Positions 29,164 to 38,715 of a stretch of DNA of 64,000 nt are shown here, in pieces. The stretch is from Nansenia antarctica (Eukaryota > Chordata > Actinopteri > Argentiniformes > Microstomatidae). The first letter of the stretch is position 1; each line of letters opens with the position of its first letter. A program made the translations under genes and the position numbers. The stretch is taken from NCBI GenBank assembly GCA_963989245.1, contig OZ022344.1, forward strand, positions 66,978,063 through 67,042,062, read 5' to 3'. The notes beneath the pieces were generated by a model. It had not been told where the DNA came from and searched no databases. It saw nothing but the letters and a program-made list of their open reading frames with translations.

Positions 29164-31253
29164 TAGTACGTGCATGTACGTTTGCGATGTTGAAACTAGA
29201 CTGGTAGATCTTGGCAGACTGGCTACTTGAAAAGTAGATCTTGGTTCCAAAAAGTGTGAGCACCCCTGCTCTATACAGTCCTATGGACACAGAGTAGCCA
29301 GATAGCATATTATGTATACTACAAGGTAAGGGAGTTAACTTAAGCTCCAACTCAGGATTTGATCAAACTTAGCATGCTAACTGATGATATAAAATTCACT
29401 CTTACTTGCTTTTAAATGACTGTTGCACTAGCAAGTTGGCAAGCTTGATGCCTGTCAGAGGAGAGAACCCCCCGATGAACCTTCAGTTCAGTTCGGTGAA
29501 AGAAAGATTTTGTTACAAACTGTGACTTGGCGCGGTCTTTCTTATTTCGATACATGACAAAGTCTCTGACTCTAAATTGAAAAGAAGAGAGAATGCACAC
29601 CGCAGAAACTCTAGGCGAGGTGCTGGCAACGGAGCTAATTCCAATTGAAAGAAATGGAAGCCGCACACTCAGGTTCCAGATGCAAAAAGTGTGGTTTATT
29701 AGGACAACGGTTTCGGCCGTAGCCTTTGTCAAGTCTTAAATACTAAGTATTAAGTATTTTAGGCTACGACCTAAAACGTTGTCCTAATATGTGTGCGGCT
29801 TCTATTTATCTCAAACAGTCTCTGACTCTACCTGTCCATAGGATTGTACTAGAGGATGATGCTATCTGTCCATAGGACTGTACTAGAGGATGATGCTACC
29901 TGTCCATAGGATTGTACTATAGAGGATGATGCTACCTGTCCATAGGATTGTACTATCGAGGATGATGCTATCTGTCCATAGGATTGTACTATAGAGGATG
30001 ATGCTATCCAGCTAGGAGCTCCAGAGGGGATCATTGTCATGTCTTGTGGTCACTGTGAAAGCAAAAAAAAAAAAAGGAATTCTACATTCTTCTGTCCTGC
30101 ACTTGATAAATTGGATAATATGTTTCTCTTATTTATTTTGTTGTTACTGTGAATATAATTCATTTCGCCTTTTTAGAGAAGGTTGAGATTTCATTAAACA
30201 AACTGGAAAAAACGTTATGCCTTTGTGAGCTTAAAACGTCCTGTAATCATCTTTTCTTGTCTACGATTTGGTCAATGGCTGAGAAGCAGTGGAGGCTGGT
30301 AGAGGTAGAAATCGGAGGACGGACTCACTGTAATGAATGGAATAAGGAATGGTATCAAACACACGTGAGGAATGGTAATGTTTGATTCCATTCCTCTTTC
30401 CATTCCATGGATTACAATGAGCCCGTCCTCCGATTTCTACCTCTACCAGCCTCCCTTGGTGAGAATAACAGACTGTCAGTTTTGTCTTCGTGTTGGAACT
30501 CTTGGAATTGTTCCCTGTGTCCTTCTGATGCAACAGTAGCTGAATGTCAAACCTCCGTGCTTGAGGGCCAGTGGTGTCTACTGCCTTTCTTCCTCCTTTC
30601 AACTTAATTAATCAATGAATTCCCCTAATTGGATTGAGATTCCACACGGTAGATAACATGGCCCCTCAGGAAATGACTCTGTCACCGACCTAACGTGCTA
30701 CAACCAGCCATTTCCTCCTTATTAATCCCTAACTAACATGGTTGGCGTGGCGATGAAGTATTGAGTGTCAACGTGAACATGCAGACAGGCAAGCGGACAC
30801 ACAGGCCAGGCAGACAGCCAGCCAGACAGACACAGACACGGGACAGGCAGGCAGCCAGACAGACAGACACACACACACACAGGCCAGACAGACAGAGGCA
30901 GGCAGGCAGGCAGACAGACAGACACAGGCCAGACAGATACAGGCAGGCAGGCAGGCAGACAGACAGATACAGGCAGGTAGGCAGGCAGGCTGGCAGACAG
31001 ACAGACACAGACACAGGCCAGACAGACAGATACAGGCCAGACAGACAGACACATACAGGCAGGCAGGCAGAAAGGCAGACACAGACACAGGCCAGACAAA
31101 CAGACAGATAGGCAGGCAGACAGACAGACACAGGCCAGGCAGGCAGGTAGCCAGACAGACACACACAGGCTAGACAGACATATACAGGCAGGCAGACAGA
31201 CAGACACAGGCCAGACAGACAGACAGACAACAGTTAGATAGAGGCAGCAGACA

Positions 31254-31286
<33 letters not shown>

Positions 31287-31409
31287 ACAGACAGGCAGGC
31301 AGACAGACAGACAGACAGACACAGGCTAGACAGACATATACAGGCAGGCAGACAGACAGACACAGGCCAGACAGACAGACAGACAACAGTTAGATAGAGG
31401 CAGCAGACA

Positions 31410-31442
<33 letters not shown>

Positions 31443-31697
31443 ACAGACAGGCAGGCAGACAGACAGACAGACAGACAGGCAGACAGGTGAGGCTGCAGTA
31501 CCTCTCTTTAGTCTCTCCATGGCGCTCTTGCTGCCTGCGTACGTGGGCCGGATCTCACGACTCATCTCCTCAATGACCGACAGCAGCTCGCTGTAGGTGG
31601 AGCCCTGAGACACCTTCACTGGCTGTGTGTAGGTGTGTGTGTGTACACGCATGTGTGGGGTTGGGGTTGTGTGTGGGGGGGGGTTGTGTGTGTGTGT

Positions 31698-31728
<31 letters not shown>

Positions 31729-32504
31729 TGTACACAAAAAGGGGTCAGGCAAAGCATTATCCAGAAACATTGCATCATCATCCCATTTAACCAGAGTGTG
31801 ATGAGGGAAACCCACTCATAGAAATACAATGAGTAGAACAGACACGCCCATACAAATTAACATTCCATGGTGGGTGTACCGACGGCCATCTTTGGTTGTC
31901 CTATTTGGAGGTTTTACATCACAGCTTTATGTATTGGAATGTTCAGTCAAATGATGCTTAGGCTGCGTTCGTAAATTCGCTCTGAAAATATGATCAGCAC
32001 TCATGGAATGCCTCTTGTCCAATCAAATGACTTGGTCTCTTTATGACCTTGTAGCCAGTGTGCGCTCAGGCGCTCTCAGAGCGAATTTACGAACACAGCA
32101 CCAGTTGCTATGGTGCTGCCTTTGAATTGTTAGCTTCTCTCTGTGTTCTACACATGCAGTAACAATGATTACATTACAAAACCGGTGTAATATTTGGCTC
32201 CTAAATGTACTCCCATCATAATATAATTGAATATCCTTCGTTGTTTCACTATGGTCTGAGGGACCATGTCTGTTCTAATCGTTCTATTTCTATGGGTCAG
32301 TCATACCTGTACGAAGCCCATGGAGGGGGGGCCAAAGTCACTGAAGGCTGGTCTGAAGTTGGAGGAGGAGGGGAGGGAGGGGGAGGGCACACTGGAGCCT
32401 GGGGGAGGGAGAGAGAGAGATCAGACGCACTGAAGCGCCCTACCAATAGTTAACACACACATCTGCTTACAGAGACAGCACTGAAGCGCCCTACCAATAG
32501 TGTG

Positions 32505-32551
<47 letters not shown>

Positions 32552-33791
32552 GCTAACACGAAGAAACAGCACTGAGGCTGAGGAACCCTACCAGTAGTAC
32601 GTAGCTCACACACATACACTCTACCAATAGTTAACCCGCCACCCGCCGCCACCCCACCCCCCCCATACACACACACACCTGCTAACATGACGAAACAGCA
32701 CTGAAGCCACCCTACCAATAGTCATCTCTCTCACACACACTCACACACCTGCTAACATGACGAAACAGCACTGAAGCCACCCTACCTATAGCTGTCTCGC
32801 TCTCTCGCTCACGCACACACCTAACAGAGGACACCGCACTAACACACATGCTAGCATGGCAACAGGCTGGGTGGTAGTTTACGTGTTATGAACCGAGAGA
32901 TGATGGTTACAATGTACGTGTGTGTGTGTGTGTGTGTCTGTGTCTGGACAGCACAAAGATCCCCAATAATACCAGCCGATACTAGTGAGCCAGGTGGCAA
33001 TGCATCCTCCCTCCCTTCCATCCTCGCTTCCATCCTCGCTCCCTTCCATCCTCCCTCCCTTCCATCTTCCCTTCCATCCTCCCTCCCTTCCATCCTCCCT
33101 CCCTCCCTCCCATCATAGCCTAGTAGCTAAGCACTGTTCTGTGTATAATCAGATAGCCTAAGTCAATGTTCCTATTTCCCTGCATCAACCCTTGGCAGCT
33201 GGAGCTTTCTTTGAAGAAGGGAAGGAAACCTCAGACTAGGGTTGAGCGTCCGATCGATGTGAGTGTGGTCTGAAGTTGTATTCACTTCACACCCCCAAAC
33301 ACAGCGGAAGCAGTCACGTCCATAATTCAACTTAGGCCTAAATGAATTCCCCGTTTTGAAGGTTCCAGTGTAGAAATAGTCGCCTGCCTATCAAACCTCT
33401 GCATTAGTTTGTTGTCGTAATCTTATATCAATTCAATAAAATATCAAATCATTAATATCACTATCTTTATAGCAACCTCAAAATGCCCCCCCAAAAATCC
33501 CCATCTCTTCATTCTCTTTCACTCTCTTTCTTTCACAAGTTGAAGATCCACTGGTTCAGTCCACCACATTCTGCCACTTTGCCCGTTATCAGCCTCGTCT
33601 TTACAGATGGCTCCACTACCATACTTTGCCTGACTATAACCCATACATACAACAATAAGCACGAAATAAAGAAGCTAAATAATGATGATGGGCAGAATAG
33701 ACAGACAGGGCAGGTGGGTGTACCGCTCGCTCATACCTGGCGGGGTGTGCGTGGAGCCGGACGGGGCGGGGGCGATCGGCTTGTAGCTCAT
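25319..33791 (-). CDS. cdk2ap2: Cyclin-dependent kinase 2-associated protein 2 (DOC-1 related)
   Basis: Small nuclear protein of the DOC-1 family, reported in mammals to bind CDK2 and, through the paralogue, the NuRD complex. Coding exons (minus strand): 33791-33737, 32398-32307, 31622-31502 and 25386-25319; 336 nt, 111 aa (human 126). The N-terminus MSYKPIAPAPSGST is nearly identical to the human start. Exon 2 gives FSDFGPPSMGFVQ, exon 3 YSELLSVIEEMSREIRPTYA and GSKSAMERLKRG, and exon 4 IIHARALVRECLAETERSAR before TAA. The central Pro/Ser linker is shorter than in human. All borders are GT/AG and frame is kept. The last intron (25387-31501) is 6.1 kb and packed with mobile and tandem repeats. 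A 5' UTR exon may lie near 35252-35330, by the NRF1-like site. Confidence 0.92.
25911..26138. repeat. 44-bp minisatellite, left part
   Basis: About five tandem units containing CAGTCCTATGGACACAGAG and TAGCCAGATAGCATCATCCT, each ending in CTCTATA. The first units carry an extra AAT (CTCTATAATACAG). The array is interrupted by two hAT elements and resumes at 28033-28128 and 29269-29310. It lies in cdk2ap2 intron 3. Confidence 0.9.
26375..27540 (+). pseudogene. hAT transposase fragment (ZBED/FAM200-like)
   Basis: Two open blocks. The first (to 26738) contains GSEHEGLLLHTEVRWLSRGK, a motif diagnostic of this hAT family. The second (from about 26960) contains NIEMFTLT, LRMLEERFESYFP and the dimerisation-region motif FPTSYLCELAFS. 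The SINE at 26740-26948 separates them, and the second block is also in a shifted frame just after the insertion. The final SSRQEQDTHAS stretch departs from the expected frame, consistent with a further frameshift. It is not a host gene. Confidence 0.85.
26740..26948 (-). mobile_element. tRNA-derived SINE with V-SINE-like core
   Basis: Read on the minus strand: a tRNA-like head with an A box (GTGGTCTAGTGGATAGTG) and a B box (GGTTGTGAGTTCAAATCC), then a core containing AAGTCGCTTTGGATAAAAGC and GTCTGCTAAATG. The core is typical of V-SINE/DANA-type fish SINEs. It is flanked by a 7-bp duplication, CCAAATT (26733-26739 and 26949-26955). It interrupts the hAT transposase remnant, so it inserted after the hAT element. 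Confidence 0.85.
28033..28128. repeat. 44-bp minisatellite, middle part
   Basis: Two units of the CTCTATACAGTCCTATGGAC repeat between the two hAT elements. The last 8 bp (CTCTATAC, 28121-28128) form the left target duplication of the second element. Confidence 0.9.
28129..29268. mobile_element. Defective hAT transposon 2 (1.1 kb)
   Basis: Termini CAGGGGTGCCCGATCGACC and GTGAGCACCCCTG, flanked by CTCTATAC (28121-28128 and 29269-29276). A short frame from 28446 (MSGEAGPSKKPITYNFHPEW) resembles the N-terminus of GTF2IRD2/ZBED-like hAT proteins, followed by stops and frameshifts. The right part has been invaded or expanded by GT and GA microsatellites (28945-29075 and 29113-29162). It is a different family from element 1, because the ends and coding remnant differ. 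Confidence 0.88.
29690..29800. repeat. Short inverted repeat with GGACAACG ends
   Basis: TTAGGACAACGGTTTCGGCC and GGCTACGACCTAAAACGTTG/TCCTAAT form an imperfect stem. It is probably a MITE or retroelement end. The family is unknown. Confidence 0.4.
29830..30015. repeat. Inverted copies of the 44-bp minisatellite
   Basis: Four to five units reading CTGTCCATAGGATTGTACTA and GAGGATGATGCTA are the reverse complement of the array at 25911-26138, with ATTGTACTA in place of CTGTATAG. Direct and inverted arrays therefore flank the two hAT elements. Confidence 0.85.
30287..30459. mobile_element. MITE family A, best-preserved copy
   Basis: Left end CAGTGGAGGCTGGTAGAGG and right end CCTCTACCAGCCTCCCTTG, with inner arms GGAATAAGGAATGGTATC and TTGATTCCATTCCTCTTTCC. 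Flanking octamers CTGAGAAG and GTGAGAAT match at 6 of 8 positions, which would fit a decayed 8-bp hAT-type target duplication. It is in cdk2ap2 intron 3. Confidence 0.85.
30780..31490. repeat. CAGA/CAGG satellite with higher-order structure
   Basis: About 700 bp of GGCAGACAGACA-type tetranucleotides in cdk2ap2 intron 3, ending about 12 bp before the exon 3 donor. A segment of about 155 bp containing CAACAGTTAGATAGAGGCAG occurs twice (31165-31320 and 31320-31475), showing segmental duplication inside the array. Long Cys/Leu- or Arg/Gln-rich frames across it are not genes. Confidence 0.9.
32440..32800. repeat. Minisatellite with CACTGAAGC..CCTACCAATAG units
   Basis: Four to five imperfect tandem units of about 70-120 bp, each containing CTGCTAACATGACGAAACAG and CCTACCAATAGT followed by CA-rich filler. 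It starts within about 45 bp of the cdk2ap2 exon 2 acceptor, in intron 1. Confidence 0.8.
33000..33115. repeat. TCCCTTCCATCC tandem tract
   Basis: Pyrimidine-rich 8-12 bp repeats in cdk2ap2 intron 1. Confidence 0.9.
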
Positions 33792-34048
33792 CGTGGCGAG
33801 GTCAGAGGTCCGGAGCTCCCCCCCATACGACGCCGCCGCCCCCCCGCCGGAGTCCGCCCCGTCAACCCGGTGTTTATACAGCTTTCCTGGTGGGTTTGAG
33901 CTCCTAAGAGCTACACCACGTGTAGGATGGCCGGAGAGAAAAAGGTAGAGTAGTCCAGTTTGGCATTGGTCTATGTAGCTTCCAGTTACATCATCATATT
34001 CATTCATCCACCTTCCGATTCAGAGTGTTTGGGTGCACAATGCACATA

Positions 34049-34586
34049 CAGTACAGGCCAAAAGTTTGGACACACCTTCTCATTCAATGTGTTTCCTTTA
34101 TTTTCATGACTATTTACATTGTAGATTCTCACTGAAGGCATCAAAACTATGAATGAACACATGTGGAATGATGTACTTAACAAAAAAGTGTGAAATAACT
34201 CTAAATATGTCTTATATTTTAGATTCCTCAAAGTAGCCACCCTTTGCTTTTTTGTTGTTAATAAAATATATTTTTGTTGTTGTTAATAAAATATATAATA
34301 ATATTAAATATATATATAATAACATATTATTATTAACACATATTATATGTAATATTATTATTATATATTTTATTAACAACAAAAAAGCAAAGGGTGGCTA
34401 CTTTGAGGAATCTAAAATATAAGACATATTAGAGTTATTTCACACTTTATTGTTAAATACATCATTCCTATGTGTTCATTCATAGTTTTGATGCCTTCAG
34501 TGAGAATCTACAATGTACCAAATAGTCATGAAAATAAAGGAAACACATTGAATGAGAAGGTGTGTCCAAACGTTTGGCCTGTACTG
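34049..34586. mobile_element. Tc1/mariner-type foldback element
   Basis: Two arms of about 220 bp (34049-34268 and 34365-34586) are near-perfect reverse complements, starting CAGTACAGGCCAAAAGTTTG. The middle is an AT-rich centre of about 100 bp. TA dinucleotides flank both ends (34047-34048 and 34587-34588), the standard Tc1/mariner target duplication. It lies upstream of the cdk2ap2 coding exons. Confidence 0.9.
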
Positions 34587-34831
34587 TACATATATACATC
34601 CATCCATCCACCCATCCATCCACCACCTGCCTGTGTCCAGAAGCAGGGTCATTTGGCCAATGTTAAACACATCACAGAGCACTAGAACAGACCTCTCTGA
34701 TGTCGTGGCTAGAGAACCATGGAGGTGAGGTATTCAGCTAGATAACAATGGCTGTCACTCACTACCTGATCACACACTAGCAGCTTATCCAAAGCTTCAG
34801 CTACTAGCTAGCTTCAGCTCCATCCCAAGCC

Positions 34832-34838
<7 letters not shown>

Positions 34839-34893
<55 letters not shown>
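34839..34893. repeat. (GTCT)n microsatellite
   Basis: Fourteen tandem TGTC units, close upstream of a much longer GT tract. Confidence 0.95.
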
Positions 34894-34894
<1 letters not shown>

Positions 34895-34963
34895 ATTCAA
34901 CTGGTCAGGGAGGTGTACATGAATGAAGTCAGCTATATCAACTAATGTCATGACAACACAGCG

Positions 34964-35082
<119 letters not shown>

Positions 35083-35251
35083 GAGCTAACTGGCTAGCTA
35101 GCTTTCTATGCCGAAAAACACACAAGGCGGTTGGTTGGTGCTGAACCGTTATTAAACATGCAATATCCACACCAACGATTGAACATTCATTGGAAAGATT
35201 TCTTTGGATGTACTACGATAAAGACCACCACATGTTGAATATAAATGTTAC

Positions 35252-35350
35252 CTTTCTACGGAGAGATACGGGATCCTTTTCAGGAACGAAGAGCTGTCAA
35301 ACAAGCTTCCTTTCTGCCGAGCTCCGAGTACCACTGCGCATGCGCGCTGT
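35252..35350 (-). promoter_or_regulatory. Candidate cdk2ap2 promoter with NRF1-like site
   Basis: A TGCGCATGCGCG palindrome at 35335-35346 matches the NRF1 core consensus and is the most GC/CpG-rich spot in this interval. On the minus strand it is followed by a splice-donor-like AAAG|GTAACA (exon end at 35252), fitting a short untranslated first exon about 1.5 kb upstream of the cdk2ap2 start codon. This is inference from motifs only. Confidence 0.4.
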
Positions 35351-35865
35351 GATAATTACTTATACATGAGTGTATCATGTTCGATGTTTCCATTGGCTAA
35401 GGGTCTTTGGGGTAAATGAGAGAAAAATACATATGCATAGGGTAGAATCTCACCTGATTCAACCAATCAGGGGCTTGTTGATAAGATGGATCATGGTATA
35501 AAAAATAAAAAAAAACATAAATAAAAGTAATTGGTTCCAACTGAGCTAGAAACAATTATCTTCAACATGTACCCTGGAACCAGGGTTGAAAGTCACTGGC
35601 GTAAGCACATAAACATCTTATGGCAGTGCGTGGGTGTCACTCTGTAAAAATCGGAGGGAAACTTGACTGACGCATGGCCTTATTCAACCCCATTATCGAC
35701 CCTGTGCTGTACCAAAGGTCAGAACTGGGGCTAAGCAGCGCTGTATTTACATGGCTGTACAAATGCCCACGTTACTGGTTGATTGATTACAGTCACAGAG
35801 GATACAAATTATTCTAACTCTTCCGTACAACTTTCAAAGTACAAATCATGTGATATTTGCTGTTT

Positions 35866-36013
35866 CAGTCTGGTGGAAGTAGAAATCGATCCATTCCAAT
35901 CCATTGCAATGCATGGAATGGAATGGGGAATGATATCAATTACATGTGCTCATCATTCTATTCCATGCGTTACAATGAGCCGTCCTCAGACTTCTGCCTC
36001 CACCAGCCTCCCC
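35866..36013. mobile_element. MITE family A copy
   Basis: CTGGTGGAAGTAGAAATCGA at the left; CATTCTATTCCATGCGTTAC and CTCCACCAGCCTCCCCTC at the right. Confidence 0.75.
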
Positions 36014-36299
36014 TCGAGTGCCCTGTTTTGTCTGGGCTATGGTGCAACGTGTACAATCAGTTTCACATAGTTCAACTGAAAAGCATAGAATTAAACTAAC
36101 ATTGATATCATGGCTTGTTGTGCAGTCCGCAGCCTGAATTGAATTGAAACTCTAAATGATATGATTAAATGATATATATAATATAGTATATAATGTATAT
36201 GTAATCAAGTTTCAAGTGTATTTGGCACATACTCCATCATGTTATAAGCACACTCGGCTTTAATAATGCAACACAACATTTGGGGTTTCAGTTGGATAA

Positions 36300-36660
36300 T
36301 AATGCATTAGGGCCGACCATTCCAGCTGTTTGAGCGCCCCCATTATGCGGGGGTCATCTGTGGCATTGTGCTGTGTGATAATACTTGAAATACTGCACAT
36401 TTTAGAGTGGCCTTTTTTTGTGACCAGCCTAAGGCACACCTGTGCTATAATCCTGCTGTCTAATCAGCATCTGGACATGCCACACCTGTCAGGTGGATGG
36501 ATTATCTCAGCAAAGTGCTCACTAACACAGATTTAAACACATTTGTGAACACAATTTGAGAGAAATAGGCCTTTTGTGTACATAGAAAAAGTGTGTCTTT
36601 GATTTCAACTTGTAAACATTTTGAGCAAAAACAAAAGTGTTGCGTTTATAGGTAGAATAG
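36300..36660. mobile_element. Interspersed repeat, GTGTTGCGTTTATA-ended
   Basis: Contains CTGTCTAATCAGCATCTGGA, CACACCTGTCAGGTGGATGG and CAAAAGTGTTGCGTTTATA, words I recognise from a widespread fish interspersed repeat. No coding content. The class is not determined. Confidence 0.55.
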
Positions 36661-37336
36661 ATCAAATAGCAGCAAGCAAAGTTTCAGACACATTTGGAGC
36701 ATAACAGACAAGCACTACCATCAATGTACTGTACAGATTGAGCAGCAACATATTCACCCTACCCTGCTCCCACACACATTTCATTTTCCATCATGCTGTT
36801 TACCCTAGCTGTAAATGTTCTACTTCCTGCTGAAAACACAGTCTAGCAGTAGGCTGAAACTCTGCAGTTGGTTGTTCTGGTGCCATGCAGGTGTTGATCG
36901 AGGACCCTTGTTTCTATTGATATACAATATTGTGGTTTTATATGATGGAGAGATTTCTGTAACTGTGTTGTATGTGTTATGTGTTTTTTGTAATTGTATT
37001 GATATTGTGGACAGGGTTCACCTGCAAAAGAGGTGTTGGTCTCAGTGTGTTTTCCCCTGTAAATAAATAATGAAAACATTTTACAGTGGGCTTGGCTAGC
37101 GAGTGCTAAAGTGAAAGCTCAGACTGTAATATAAGGAGTAGGAGTGGCCGAGATAAGGACAAGGGTCCATTCATTCTTACTATTCAATTCTCATTCTCAG
37201 CTATAAAGTAGACGTTGATTAAAATTGTTCTAATATGTTAGACGGTTGTGAGTCTAGACTAGAGGTTTTTCCTGATATTTCCAAGGCCAATATGGATTGT
37301 GATGATGTAACTGCTGAATGTCGAAGGAGAGGGGTC

Positions 37337-37463
37337 ATGAGTGCAGGTAGGTCTGATATGACTACCGCCTGTCCTGTCCCCTTTGTCTAGTCAAGGAGGA
37401 CTGCTCGTTACCACTGGTTAGCACTTTGAGATTTCTTATGTAAAGTGCTTTTACAAATAAAAT

Positions 37464-37498
<35 letters not shown>

Positions 37499-38642
37499 GT
37501 TACTGTTACTCATAACCATTGAAGAATATATTTCCTTATTTTCTCTTTTGCCTTCCCTCACTACTTCTCTAGCATTTAGAGAACAGGCAATGTTGTGTTT
37601 TATGACTTTCTATAAATCAGTTCAGTTTGAATTGTGTCGGTAGAAATAGAAATAGCTTACTTTTGGCATTTCACTTGTTTACAAAGACAACCTATCCATT
37701 TGCTTTTTTCAGGCATCTGTGTGTTGCAGTGTGAGAAAAACAACTCTTTCTATGTCATATACTCCTAAGTCAAGCCTCATGTTCATTTCAAAATGGCTCC
37801 CATTATCTGTTAACTCCAATTCACAGTTAATCCAACAGAGGGCATCAATAAAACCTCAGGTGCTACCACTGACGGTCCAAAGTTGAGTCTCACAGTCTCT
37901 GGTTAGTTCACTGATCTCTCTCTTGGCTTGTGATACCAGCTTCTTATATTATTCCTGTCATGCATACTGTATATCAGTCGTGATGACACTGCGGTAATTA
38001 ACATATTGCAGTATAATAAATACTGCACACTACTGAACTACTTTATTTACTAATTTACTGCTGTATTGTATTATATTTAATTTCATATTATCATACTCTG
38101 TATAGCATTTCTTGCACTATTGAGGCCACTGTAAAATCCATCACTTTATTACTGTGTACCCTACTCAATGTAGGGTTACTTTTTTACTTACTTACGTTAC
38201 TAATTATTACTGTGTTATCATTGTGTTTTGTATCTGCATTGAATGCTGCAATGTCAGTATTGACGAACCAAAGCCAAAGAATGTTTCTCTTGTGTACAGT
38301 AAAATGTAATAAAAGCGATTCTGATGATGATGATGATGTCCTCTTTGATACAGCGGGGTGGTTGAAGGTAGTGGTGCTGGCTGTCTTCATAGCTCAGGTG
38401 GCCGCCCAGACTCCTGGTGAGTACATGTGCATTTTGTTTTGTTTTAAAAGCTCCCATTTTCTTTATGATGCCCCTATAATCCCTTCTCTACTTAACCCTG
38501 CCGTAGTAACCCTGTCTTGCCATAGTAACCCTCTACGTCTCTTTTTCCAGAGTGAAACACTGAAGTCAGGGAAAATACGTCAATAAGTCAATTCACAACT
38601 TTCTCTCTCCCCCCCTCTCTCTTTTTCCTCCATCCACCCCCC

Positions 38643-38715
<73 letters not shown>

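Noticed and set aside
30722..31363. 213-aa Cys/Leu/Val-rich minus-strand frame that looks like a membrane protein
   Set aside because: Pure translation of the CAGA/CAGG satellite; equally long frames exist in all three phases.
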